Translations under genes and position numbers: made by a program
The notes under the pieces: generated by a model
What the model saw: the letters and a program-made list of their open reading frames with translations, nothing else
Database searches by the model: none
Told to the model about the DNA's origin: nothing
NCBI GenBank assembly: GCA_963725035.1
Contig: CAVRWX010000019.1
Span: 333,139-397,138, forward strand
Length of the DNA: 64,000 nt
Direction: 5' to 3'
Source: JALZKA01 sp963725035
GTDB taxonomy: Bacteria; Actinomycetota; Thermoleophilia; Solirubrobacterales; 70-9
Shown: one piece after another, positions 17,964-27,207 of the stretch
Numbering within the stretch: the stretch's first letter is position 1
How the letters are laid out: each line of letters opens with the position of its first letter

Positions 17964-18911
17964 CTAGTAGCGCGCGTCTACGAGTTGCTCGACGCCGGAC
18001 TTCTCGATTGTCATGCGCAGGCCTTCGCGCAGGTCGAACGTCGGCTCCCAGTCCAAGAGCTGCTTGGCACGGGTGATGTCTGGCTGGCGGACCTGCGGGT
18101 CGTCGATGGGCAGAGCCTCGAAGATGATCTCCGACTTCGATTCCGTCACCTCGATCACGGTCTTCGCCAGCTCGATGAGGCTGAGCTCCTCGGGGTTGCC
18201 GATGTTGACCGGCACGTGGACGTCGGACTCGGCCATCAGCATGTATCCGCGGACCTGGTCGTCGACGTAACAGAAGCTCCTAGTCTGGCTGCCGTCGCCG
18301 AAGACGGTCAGCGGCTTGTCCTGAAGGGCCTGGCGCAAGAAAGTCGAGACAGCGCGGCCATCATGCGGGCGCATCTTCGGCCCGAAGGTGTTGAAGGTGC
18401 GGACGATGCCCGTGTCTACACCCTGCTGGCGGTGGTAGGCCATCGTGAGGGCCTCGGCGTAGCGCTTGGCCTCGTCGTACACGCCGCGCGGGCCGATCGG
18501 GTTGACGTGGCCCCAGTACTCCTCCGGCTGCGGGTGGACCTGCGGGTCGCCGTAGACCTCGGAGGTCGAGGCCAATACGAACCGCGCGCGCTTGAGCTTC
18601 GCGAGACCCAGCATGTGATGCGTGCCGTACGAGCCGACCTTGAGCGTGTGGAGGGGCAGGCGCAGGTAGTCGATCGGGCTCGCGGGAGAGGCCAGGTGAT
18701 AGACGAAGTCGACCTCCTCGTCAATGAAGAACGGCTCGGTCAGGTCGTGGAGGACGAAGGTGAAGGCGTCGGTGTCGATGTGCTCGACGTTCTGGAGCGA
18801 CCCCGTGTCGAGGTTGTCGATGCAGATCACGCGCTCGCCCTTGGCGAGCAGCGCCTCGCACAAATGCGAGCCCAGAAAGCCCGCTCCGCCGGTGACGATG
18901 GACGTAGCCAT
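17964..18911 (-). CDS. UDP-glucuronate decarboxylase (UDP-xylose synthase), extended SDR
   Basis: A 315-residue extended short-chain dehydrogenase. It has the NAD-binding TGGAGFLGSHLCEALL at the N-terminus, YHLASPASPIDYL, STSEVYGDPQVHPQPE and the catalytic YDEAKR tyrosine-lysine pair. RTFNTFGPKMRPHDGRAVS and DGSQTRSFCYVDD follow. This combination is diagnostic of UXS enzymes, which turn UDP-glucuronate into UDP-xylose. It is the first gene of a minus-strand glycan cluster with two glycosyltransferases and a sulfatase. Confidence 0.93.
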   Translation of the reverse strand: MATSIVTGGAGFLGSHLCEALLAKGERVICIDNLDTGSLQNVEHIDTDAFTFVLHDLTEPFFIDEEVDFVYHLASPASPIDYLRLPLHTLKVGSYGTHHMLGLAKLKRARFVLASTSEVYGDPQVHPQPEEYWGHVNPIGPRGVYDEAKRYAEALTMAYHRQQGVDTGIVRTFNTFGPKMRPHDGRAVSTFLRQALQDKPLTVFGDGSQTRSFCYVDDQVRGYMLMAESDVHVPVNIGNPEELSLIELAKTVIEVTESKSEIIFEALPIDDPQVRQPDITRAKQLLDWEPTFDLREGLRMTIEKSGVEQLVDARY

Positions 18912-19052
18912 GGTTTCAGCTTAAACCGGCGACCAAGTGGGGGGCAGGACCTACATCTCTCTCGCAGGCGGGCTTGCCGCGGCCTGGGTTCTGGCTGCGT
19001 AGTCCAGATCCATCTTCTTGGCGACTTTTCGCTTGCAGGCCGAGTTTTCGTC

Positions 19053-19079
19053 GTTTGGGAGCACCGGGGCAGGGGGTAT
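19053..19079 (+). promoter_or_regulatory. SigB/SigF-like promoter upstream of the STAS gene
   Basis: GTTT at 19053-19056 and GGGTAT at 19074-19079 are separated by 17 bases. This matches the GTTT-N15-17-GGGTA pattern recognised by the SigB/SigF stress sigma-factor family in actinobacteria. The distance to the ATG at 19117 leaves room for a short leader with an AAGGAG ribosome binding site. Promoters of this class commonly precede anti-sigma antagonists, which supports the match; a chance hit in GC-rich DNA is still possible. Confidence 0.45.
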
Positions 19080-19116
19080 CCGGGTTGAAGACACCCGCCC
19101 ACCGGAAGGAGCAAGG

Positions 19117-19515
19117 ATGCAACCGGGCCCGGTCCCCTACTCGGATTTCGCTGTTCACGTTGCGCCGACGGCCGAGGGTGGCACCGATGTGGCGATCTTC
19201 GGCGAGCTCGACTTGGCGACCGTCGATCGGGTGCGACACGCGATTGCCGAGGCGATCCTGGCCGAGGGCGAAGTCGTAATCGACCTGCGGGCGTGTGGCT
19301 TCGTCGACTCGCGAGGCATTGCCGCGCTGGTCGAGGCCGCCTTGCGCCTGAGTGACCAGGGAAGGCGCCTCAGGCTCCGAGGCGTGCAACCTCGGGTGAT
19401 GAGGACCCTTGGGATCGCCGGGCTGACGAAATGGGAGCTGCTCGAGGTCGAGCCCGAGCCCGAGCCCGAGCCCGGGTCCGAGGCCGAGCCCACGCCAGAA
19501 GGGGGCGCGAAGTGA
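19117..19515 (+). CDS. STAS-domain protein (anti-sigma factor antagonist type)
   Basis: The ATG at 19117 is preceded by GGAAGGAGCAAGG. The 132-residue protein is a single STAS domain: VAIFGELDLATVDRVRHAIA, then VVIDLRACGFVDSRGIAALV, where the serine after VD is the usual phosphorylation site, then RRLRLRGVQPRVMRTL. A tail of alternating Glu-Pro (EPEPEPEPG) follows, encoded by a short tandem repeat. Such proteins bind anti-sigma kinases when unphosphorylated and free a sigma factor. The next gene, 10 bases downstream, is a sigma-factor-like protein, which fits a partner-switching module. No kinase is in the window. Confidence 0.85.
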   Translation: MQPGPVPYSDFAVHVAPTAEGGTDVAIFGELDLATVDRVRHAIAEAILAEGEVVIDLRACGFVDSRGIAALVEAALRLSDQGRRLRLRGVQPRVMRTLGIAGLTKWELLEVEPEPEPEPGSEAEPTPEGGAK

Positions 19516-19525
19516 GCCCACGGGG

Positions 19526-20032
19526 TTGTCCTGTGCGTGGAAGAGCCACGCCCAGCCCCAAGCGCCGCCGTTGCCCTGCTGGCTGAGTCACACCGCGGCG
19601 TTCCGGCGCACCGCGCGGCGCGTCTCGATCTGCGCCGACGATGCCGACGATGCGTTCCAGCGTGCGGCGCTCATCCTCCTCGAGAAGGCGCCGCCCCACC
19701 CGCCGGAGCGCCTCGCGGCGTGGATGCACCTGGTGACTAAGCGCGAGGCCCTGGCGGTCCGGCGTGATCGTGAACGCATGCTCGCGTGCGAAGTACCGGA
19801 TTCGCCGAGCGGTGCGCCGTGCCCGGCCGAGCGGGCCGAGCGGCGTGAGTGGGCGCACGAGCGGGCTCGCACGCTGATGCGCCTCAAGGCCGACGAGCGC
19901 CGCGCCCTCGTCCTCCGCGGCGAGGGCTACTCATACGCGGAGATCTGCGAGCTGACTAACTGGACCCACACGAAGGTCAACCGCTGCCTGACCGAGGGCC
20001 GGGCCCGCCTTCGCCAGCTCTCGGGCGGTTAG
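19526..20032 (+). CDS. Sigma-70 family (ECF-like) protein, N-terminus uncertain
   Basis: The conserved part begins TAAFRRTARRVSICADDADD, a region-2-like segment for core binding and -10 recognition. It ends with a region-4 helix-turn-helix, RALVLRGEGYSYAEICELTN and HTKVNRCLTEGRARLRQL. The total is about 168 residues from TTG at 19526. A different frame from GTG at 19537 gives a more natural leader (PSAAVALLAESH) that would join after one indel near 19590, so the true start is unresolved. It follows the STAS gene closely and is probably co-expressed with it. Confidence 0.7.
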   Translation: MSCAWKSHAQPQAPPLPCWLSHTAAFRRTARRVSICADDADDAFQRAALILLEKAPPHPPERLAAWMHLVTKREALAVRRDRERMLACEVPDSPSGAPCPAERAERREWAHERARTLMRLKADERRALVLRGEGYSYAEICELTNWTHTKVNRCLTEGRARLRQLSGG

Positions 20033-20047
20033 ACCGCGGGGGTCAGC

Positions 20048-21339
<1,292 letters not shown>

Positions 21340-21340
<1 letters not shown>

Positions 21341-21693
21341 CACTTCTCCACAGGCGTCACGGCGCCCTTGTCGGTTTCACCGGTGCGGATGCGCACCGCC
21401 TGCTCGAGGGGCACGACGAAGATCTTGCCGTCGCCGACCTCGCCGGTCTGGCCGCCCGACTGGAGCGCGCCGACCGTCGGCTCGACGAAGTCATCAGAGA
21501 CCGCGATCTCGAAGCGCACCTTCTCGGAGAGGCCCATCTTCACGGTGGTCCCCCGGTAGGTCTCGACGCGTTCGAGCTCGCCACCGTGTCCTTGGACACG
21601 GCTCATCGATACTCCGCGTACATCCGCTCTGTAAAGCGCCTCCAAGACGTCGTTCGCCTTCTCGGGGCGAACAATCCCGATGACCAGCTTCAA
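21340..21693 (-). CDS. glnK: PII nitrogen regulatory protein (GlnK/GlnB)
   Basis: From TTG at 21693, behind GAGGAGGAAGC, the product is 117 residues and aligns without gaps in the core: KLVIGIVRPEKANDVLEAL, T-loop ETYRGTTVKMGLSEKVRFEI, and GDGKIFVVPLEQAVRIRTGE, the ATP/2-oxoglutarate-binding B-loop. PII senses ATP/ADP and 2-oxoglutarate and plugs AmtB. Tyr46 is kept, but position 51, uridylylated or adenylylated in most bacteria, is Val, so control by T-loop tyrosine modification is unlikely here. The gene overlaps amtB downstream. Confidence 0.94.
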
Positions 21694-21770
21694 GCTGCTT
21701 CCTCCTCGAGTTGAGCCGGCTACTCCACCGGCCGAAGGCGGCAGCCTAACGCAGAGCAAAGGGCTGAATT

Positions 21771-22881
21771 TCAGTCCTTTGTGTTGGGGGCGTAGGAGGC
21801 GTAGCGTCCGAGGTCCAAGATGGACCGGAGCGCCTTCTTGGCACCGGGGTAATGCTGGAGGTTGAAGGCGTTGTCGGGATCGACGCTTCGGAAGTAAACG
21901 AGCGCGCGGACGCGAGACCGCTTACGAGCCCATTTGTGGATGCGGCGGGTGAACTCTCCGTCGAAGTCGTTGTCCCAGGCGCCGTACTCCGCGAGGATGA
22001 ACGGGTAGCCCCGCTTGTGGTTGAAGAAGCGGTTGAGGTTGTTCCATAGGGTCGAGTTCGAGAACTTCGCGTAGACATCGGTGCCGACCCAGTCGACGTA
22101 CTTGCGCCCGGGGAAGTAGTCGTTCGGGCCGTTGCCCGGCACGTTGGGCGAGCCGCGTGTGAGGGGCGTCCACATGAACGCGACCTTGGGCGAGGGAAGC
22201 CGCTTCGGCACGTCCAGGCGGTCGTAGATCGGCGAGTCGTTTCGCTTCGCGCGGTAGATGCGCGGCATGCCGAGGTCCTTCAGCTTGTTGTTGATCCGGT
22301 TCCGCTTGCCGCCGCGGACGATCAGGACCATCCGCTTCCAGGCCAGCTTGAAGGCGTGGGTCGAGTGCCCGGCACGCGGGGAACCGTCGGCGTTGAAGGC
22401 CGAGTAGGGGTTGAGGTGGAGGTTCATCTCGCCGAACGGGCGGAGGTAGACGACCTGGCGCGAGTACGTTGATCGACTGCCGGAGGCGCAGCGGGTAGTG
22501 GTCGCTCTTGCCGCGCGAGATGGCGCGCGGCGTCACGACCTCCTGGCCGCCGCCCGGGGCTGTCGACAACGCAACGACCCCGCGCGAGTCCGTCTTCTCC
22601 CAGCGGTCCAGGGCTCCCGTGGTCAGCGGCACGCCCCAGTGAAAGAAGACCTCGTTGAGCGCCGTGTGCTCGCGGACCTGCCTGTTGAATTGGCGGAAGT
22701 GGCGAACGTGGCCGGTGTCGGAGACGCCATGCCAGATCTTGTCCGAGGGGGGAGCGAACGGGCGCTCGGCGCGCGCCGAGTCAGCCGTGGCGATCGCCAA
22801 AGCAATGGTTAGGCCGGTGAGCGCTGCCAGCGCCAGCCTGCCAAATGAGCTGTCCGAAGAAGCCTGCACCCGCATGTCCAT
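21771..22881 (-). CDS. Secreted GH26-like glycoside hydrolase, copy 1, one frameshift
   Basis: Starting at 22881 with a signal peptide (LALAALTGLTIALAIATADS), the protein reads DKIWHGVSDTGHVRHF and FHWGVPLTTGALDRWE, shifts frame near 22450, and continues VVYLRPFGEMNLHLNPYSAF, with the likely acid/base Glu. MWTPLTRGSPNVPGN, YVDWVGTDVYAKFSNSTLW and FILAEYGAWDND, with the likely nucleophile Glu, follow. The PFGEMN and AEYG motifs are those of GH26 beta-mannanase-like enzymes. Merged length is about 370 residues. It is a tandem paralogue of the next gene on the same strand. The natural substrate is unknown. Confidence 0.75.
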
Positions 22882-22992
22882 GGAAACACACGGGGTGCCG
22901 CGGAGCTCCGGCCAGGCCGGACGCGGGAAGCGTCATGCAGGGTGCCAGACACCGCGCTTGGGATCAGGCGCCAAGCGTGAGACCGATCGCGC

Positions 22993-24093
22993 CTAGTTGC
23001 CGTTGTTACGGCCGCGGTATTCGGGTGGGACCGGCATGAACTCGGAGTTCTGGAGCTGCGAGCGCAGGGCGTTCTGAGCGGCCGGATAGAACTGGATGTT
23101 GAAGATGTTCGTCGGGCTCACACTGCGGTAGTAGATGAGCATCCGCGTCCGGCCGTGCGACCTCGCCCAGTTGTGCATCTGGTTCATGAAGGCGCCGACC
23201 GGGTCCGAGTCCCAGGGGCCGTACTCGCCGATCACGAACGGCTTGGAGTCGTACTTGCGGTAGAAGGCGTTGAGGTTGTTCCAAAGCGTCGAGTTCGAGA
23301 ACTTGGCGTAAGCGTCTGCGCCGACCCAGTCGACGTACCTGCCACCGGGGTAGTAGTCGGCGGGCTGGTTGCCCGAGACGTTCGGGGAGCCGGAGGTCTG
23401 CGGATTCCACATGAGCGCCACCTTCGGCTTGGGCAGCTTCTTCGGCACGTCCAGGCGGTCGTAGATCTTGTCCTTGTTGGACCTGGCGTGGAGCAGGCGC
23501 GGCATGTCGCGCTTGCGAAGGCGCTTGTTGATCTTCCAGCGCGTGCCGCCCCTGACGATGATCGCGAAGCGCTTCCAGGCCTTGCGGAAGTTCTTGGTCG
23601 AGTGCGAGGAGCCGCGGCTCGAGCCGTCGGCGTTGAAGGCGGAGTAGGGGTTCCAGTGCCCGTTCATCTCGGGGAAGAGGCGGAGGTAGACGACCTGCTT
23701 CGACTCCGAGATCGAGTTGTTGAGGCTCAGGATGTACTTGTCGCCCTTGGGCTTGGCCCTGGCGATGGCCTCGGGCGTGATCACCTCGGGCTGGCCGCCG
23801 GGGGCGGTGGACAGGCTCACGACGCCGCGCGTGCGCGTGCGGCGATAGCGCTCCAGGGCGCCGGTGCCCAGCGGGACGCCCCAGTGGAAGAAGCTCTGCG
23901 AGATCGCCGAGTGAGAGCCGGTCTGGTCGACGAAGGAGCGGTAGTGCTGGATGTGCCCGGTCTCTGAGACGCCGTGGAAGATCTGGCTCCTCGGCGGCAC
24001 GAACGAGTTGCCGAGTGCCGAAGGCGTCGCAACAGCGAACGATCCGGTCGCGCAAACGAGCGCGGTGAGCTTCAGGGTTGAGGAAAGCCTCAT
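22993..24093 (-). CDS. Secreted GH26-like glycoside hydrolase, copy 2, intact
   Basis: From ATG at 24093 the product is 366 residues with a signal peptide (LTALVCATGSFAVATPSALG). It parallels copy 1 throughout: QIFHGVSETGHIQHYRSF, YLRLFPEMNGHWNPYSAF (acid/base Glu), ALMWNPQTSGSPNVSGNQ, YVDWVGADAYAKFSNSTLW and FVIGEYGPWDSD (nucleophile Glu). The two catalytic glutamates are about 130 residues apart, as in clan GH-A barrels. An upstream ATG eight codons earlier is possible but lengthens the signal peptide unhelpfully. The intact reading frame supports treating the break in copy 1 as error or recent damage. Confidence 0.82.
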   Translation of the reverse strand: MRLSSTLKLTALVCATGSFAVATPSALGNSFVPPRSQIFHGVSETGHIQHYRSFVDQTGSHSAISQSFFHWGVPLGTGALERYRRTRTRGVVSLSTAPGGQPEVITPEAIARAKPKGDKYILSLNNSISESKQVVYLRLFPEMNGHWNPYSAFNADGSSRGSSHSTKNFRKAWKRFAIIVRGGTRWKINKRLRKRDMPRLLHARSNKDKIYDRLDVPKKLPKPKVALMWNPQTSGSPNVSGNQPADYYPGGRYVDWVGADAYAKFSNSTLWNNLNAFYRKYDSKPFVIGEYGPWDSDPVGAFMNQMHNWARSHGRTRMLIYYRSVSPTNIFNIQFYPAAQNALRSQLQNSEFMPVPPEYRGRNNGN

Positions 24094-24146
24094 ACCTACT
24101 CCATCGGCAACTCTCACCGGAACTTCAGCGTTCCGGGCCTACAGTG

Positions 24147-25364
24147 ATGCCTATGCGCAGGCTATTGATCCTCGCTTCGCTCGTGGTGTTCGTCGACACC
24201 ATGTTCTTCGCGGCGATCGTGCCGCTCCTGCCTGGGCTGAGCGACGAGTTCGGCCTCTCGAAGACCGAGGCGGGGATGCTCTCCGGTTCGTATGCGGCGG
24301 GCACGCTCCTGGCAGCCATTCCCGCCGGCATCTTGGCCTCGCGCTGGGGGCCGCGGCCGACCACGCTGCTGGGGCTCGGCGTGATGACCGTGACCGTTCT
24401 CGTCTTCGCCTTTGCGGAGAGCGCGCCGCTTCTGATCTCATCGCGATTCCTTCAAGGTGTCGCGGGCGCATGTTCGTGGGCGGGCGCTTTGAGCTGGCTC
24501 GTTGCCGCGTCGCCGCAGGATCGCCGTGGCGAGCTCATCGGCTCGGCGATGGCCGCCGCGATCGTCGGCGTCCTGGTGGGGCCGGCGGTGGGAGCCGCGG
24601 CCGACGTGCTGAGCCGCGCGGCTGTCTTCTCCGCGGTCGGCGCGATGGGGATCGGCCTTGCCGTGCTTACGCTCCGGATCCCGCCGCCTCCCGCGACGGG
24701 CAAAGCGAACCTCGAGGCATTCGGCGCGGCATTGCGCTCGGCACCAGTGCGCTTCGGCTTCCTTCTGATCCTCGTGCCGGGGATGGTCTTCGGTTCGATC
24801 GACGTGCTCGTTCCGCTGGAGATGGACGCGCTCGGGGCGAGCGCCATCGCCATCGCCGTGGTCTTCCTCGCGTCCGCCGGGCTCGAGGCGATCGTCGCTC
24901 CCATCGCCGGGCGGGTCTCGGATCGCCGCGGCCGCTTCCTCCCATGCGCCGTCGGACTCGCAGCGGCGGTCGCGACCATGCTCCTCATCCAGGTGCCCGA
25001 GGTCGCTTGGGCGCTGGGCGCGGTCGTGATCCTCGCGGCGCCCCTGGTCGGGACGGCCTGGTCGCCTGCGATGGCGATGCTGAGCGACGGCTCCGAGGCG
25101 GCGGGGCTGGACCTTGGCCTCGCCTTCGGCTTCACGAACCTGGGGTGGGGCATAGGCCACACGCTCGGCGGGGTCGTCGGCTCGGCCGTCGCCGATGCCG
25201 GCGGAAACGACCTCGCCTACACGGGCCTCGCCGCGATCTGCGCGCTCGCGCTCGCCGCGCTCATGGCGCGACGGCGGGCGGTCGAGTCAGCCCTCTCGCT
25301 CTCCTCCCCGAGCAACGCCGCCGCGGGACCGGCCGAGGCGCTCGCTATGCGCACGCCTTCTTAG
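24147..25364 (+). CDS. MFS transporter
   Basis: A 405-residue integral membrane protein with about twelve hydrophobic segments. The first is LLILASLVVFVDTMFFAAIV. The MFS motif A equivalent after TM2 is AGILASRWGPRPTTLLGLG, a second copy RVSDRRGRFLPCAVG lies between TM8 and TM9, and GPAVGAAADVLSRAA is in TM5. It looks like a drug/metabolite exporter of the DHA type, but the substrate is not deducible. The start was placed at 24147 because the longer frame runs into the divergent GH26-like gene's upstream region. Confidence 0.85.
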   Translation: MPMRRLLILASLVVFVDTMFFAAIVPLLPGLSDEFGLSKTEAGMLSGSYAAGTLLAAIPAGILASRWGPRPTTLLGLGVMTVTVLVFAFAESAPLLISSRFLQGVAGACSWAGALSWLVAASPQDRRGELIGSAMAAAIVGVLVGPAVGAAADVLSRAAVFSAVGAMGIGLAVLTLRIPPPPATGKANLEAFGAALRSAPVRFGFLLILVPGMVFGSIDVLVPLEMDALGASAIAIAVVFLASAGLEAIVAPIAGRVSDRRGRFLPCAVGLAAAVATMLLIQVPEVAWALGAVVILAAPLVGTAWSPAMAMLSDGSEAAGLDLGLAFGFTNLGWGIGHTLGGVVGSAVADAGGNDLAYTGLAAICALALAALMARRRAVESALSLSSPSNAAAGPAEALAMRTPS

Positions 25365-25435
25365 CGGCCTTCTTCGCCTTCCTATTGGCCTGCTCGGCCG
25401 TGCCTGACTGATCTGAACTGTGAGATGGTTGTCAC

Positions 25436-25738
25436 ATGGAGAAGATCAAGCTGCACCGCTGCAAGGTGACCATGTTCAAAGGCGAGTCGCACACCTGCCA
25501 CACCGTGCAACGCGCGCTCGAGGAACAGGGCATCGAGCACGAGGTGATCAAGGCCCCGATGCTCCCTCGCAGCCGCCGCAAGGACGTCGAACGCGCAACC
25601 GGCCAGCACATGCTCCCGGCAATCGAGTTCGCCGACGGCAGCGGCTACCGCGAGGACGGCGCGGACATGGTCAAGGAGATCGCAGCCGGCCGGCTGTTCG
25701 AGCACAAGGGCGACGTGCCTGGGGCTACCGCCGACTGA
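25436..25738 (+). CDS. Thioredoxin-fold (glutaredoxin / GST N-terminal-like) small protein
   Basis: A 100-residue protein with the glutaredoxin/GST N-terminal layout: a first strand MEKIKLHRCKVTMF, a helix SHTCHTVQRALEEQGIEHEV, a proline after ATGQHMLPAIEF (the cis-Pro position), and a SGYREDGADMVKEIAAG end. The CPxC redox motif is absent; only single cysteines remain (C9, C21), so disulfide reduction by a CxxC dithiol is unlikely. It ends 22 bases before a tRNA-Ser gene. Function is unknown beyond fold. Confidence 0.7.
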   Translation: MEKIKLHRCKVTMFKGESHTCHTVQRALEEQGIEHEVIKAPMLPRSRRKDVERATGQHMLPAIEFADGSGYREDGADMVKEIAAGRLFEHKGDVPGATAD

Positions 25739-25760
25739 GTGCACTCGTAACCTTTGCGGA

Positions 25761-25852
25761 GGAGCGGTGGCAGAGTCCGGCTGAATGCAGCTGCCTTGAA
25801 AGCAGCCGACCCGTGTTTCGCGGGTCCGGGGGTTCGAATCCCTCCCGCTCCG
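25761..25852 (+). tRNA. tRNA-Ser (anticodon TGA)
   Basis: A class II tRNA of about 92 bases. The acceptor GGAGCGG pairs with CCGCTCC, followed by discriminator G. The anticodon stem GCTGC/GCAGC encloses the loop CTTGAAA with anticodon TGA. A long variable arm is formed by CCGACCCGTGTTTCGCGGGTCCGG, and the T-arm is GGGGGTTCGAATCCCTC. The 3' CCA is not encoded. The long variable arm and TGA anticodon identify serine. Confidence 0.95.
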
Positions 25853-25879
25853 CTCCTCGGATGCTAGCCTTGCCGCGCG

Positions 25880-27178
25880 ATGGCGCGGTGGACGAATTGG
25901 GCCGGGGACCAGGCTTGCGAGCCGGCGTCGATCGAGCGGCCGGGGACGCTCGCCGCGCTGCAGAAGACGGTCGCGGACTCGGTCGCGCGCGGCCTCAGGG
26001 TTCGGGCTTCCGCCTCCGGCCACTCGTTCACCGACTGCGCCCTGACCGAGGGGACGATGGTCCGCCTCGACGGGCTCACCCGCAAGCTCGACTTCGATCG
26101 GGAGTCGGGACTCTTCAAGGTCGAGGCGGGCTCCGTGCTCCACGACCTCAACCGAATGCTCGACGCGGACGGGGTCGCCTTCGAGAACCTCGGCGACATC
26201 GATCGCCAGACGGTTGCCGGCTCCGTCTCGACCGGCACGCACGGGACCGGAGAGCGCTTTCAGAACGTCTCGGCCCAGGTCGAGGCGTTCGAGGTGATCG
26301 CGCCGGACGGGACGCTCGTGACGATCGACGATTCCGAGCCGGATCTCCTTCGCGCGGCACGGGTCGCGATCGGCGCGCTCGGCATCGTCTACTCGGTCAC
26401 GGTGCGGACGGTTCCCGCGTACACGATCAACCGGGTCGACTCGCCGAGGCCGCTTGATGAGGTGCTCGAGAGACTGGACGAGCTCAACGCCGGCACTGAC
26501 CACTTCGAGTTCTACGTCTTCCCCGGCACCGAGGTGGCGCTCTGCCGCGAGTCGCGCCGCACCGACGAGCCGCCCGCGCCCAAGCCCTCGTGGCTCGTCT
26601 ACGCGCAGGAGGTGATGCTCGAGAACTGGGTGGGTCAGGCGCTTGCGGCGGTGGTGCGGATGCGGCCAACCCTGGCGCCTACCGTCGCAAGGCTCGCTTC
26701 GAAGACGCTCGGCCGCACGACCAAGATCGACGAGAGCTACAGGGTCTTCGCCTCCGAGCGCCACATCAAGTTCACAGAGATGGAGTACGGGGTGCCGCGC
26801 GAGCGGGGGCGCGAATTGATCGAGGGCGTCCTCGAGATAGCGCGGCGGCCCGAGCTCCACGTCGCGTGGCCCATCGAGGTCCGCTTCGTCAAGGGCGACG
26901 ACTCCTTCCTAAGCCCCTCTCACGACCAAGACACGTGCTACGTCGCGGTCCACCAGGACGGCCAACTCGGCTGGGAGCCCTACATGCGCCGCGTCGAGTC
27001 ACTCGCCCGCGAGCTGGGTGGCCGCCCGCACTGGGGCAAGCGCCATTTCCGCACCGCCGCGGACCTCGCCCCGGCCTACCCGAAGTGGGCGGACTTCCAG
27101 GCAGCCCGCAGGCGCCTTGACCCGAACGGCGTCTTCGCCAACGCCTATACGGACCGCGTGCTCGGCCCCGTCACTTAG
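25880..27178 (+). CDS. FAD-dependent sugar-lactone oxidase (D-arabinono-1,4-lactone / L-gulonolactone oxidase family)
   Basis: A 432-residue vanillyl-alcohol-oxidase-fold flavoprotein. The PP-loop for FAD is RASASGHSFTDCALTEGTM (about 42-60). DIDRQTVAGSVSTGTHGTG and VAIGALGIVYSVTVRTV complete the FAD-binding half. The C-terminal cap ends with HWGKRHF and RRRLDPNGVFANAYTDRVLG, the HWGK motif typical of aldonolactone oxidases. These enzymes oxidise a sugar lactone or alditol with oxygen, giving H2O2. No covalent-flavin His is obvious at the GHSF site beyond the family pattern. It lies between two tRNA-Ser genes and is not in a clear operon. Confidence 0.87.
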   Translation: MARWTNWAGDQACEPASIERPGTLAALQKTVADSVARGLRVRASASGHSFTDCALTEGTMVRLDGLTRKLDFDRESGLFKVEAGSVLHDLNRMLDADGVAFENLGDIDRQTVAGSVSTGTHGTGERFQNVSAQVEAFEVIAPDGTLVTIDDSEPDLLRAARVAIGALGIVYSVTVRTVPAYTINRVDSPRPLDEVLERLDELNAGTDHFEFYVFPGTEVALCRESRRTDEPPAPKPSWLVYAQEVMLENWVGQALAAVVRMRPTLAPTVARLASKTLGRTTKIDESYRVFASERHIKFTEMEYGVPRERGRELIEGVLEIARRPELHVAWPIEVRFVKGDDSFLSPSHDQDTCYVAVHQDGQLGWEPYMRRVESLARELGGRPHWGKRHFRTAADLAPAYPKWADFQAARRRLDPNGVFANAYTDRVLGPVT

Positions 27179-27207
27179 GCGCAGGATTAGGAGGGCCGAG
27201 TCCCCGG

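Noticed and set aside
17904..19088. A 394-codon plus-strand frame opposite the UDP-xylose synthase gene
   Set aside because: Antisense shadow; the opposite strand has all extended-SDR motifs.
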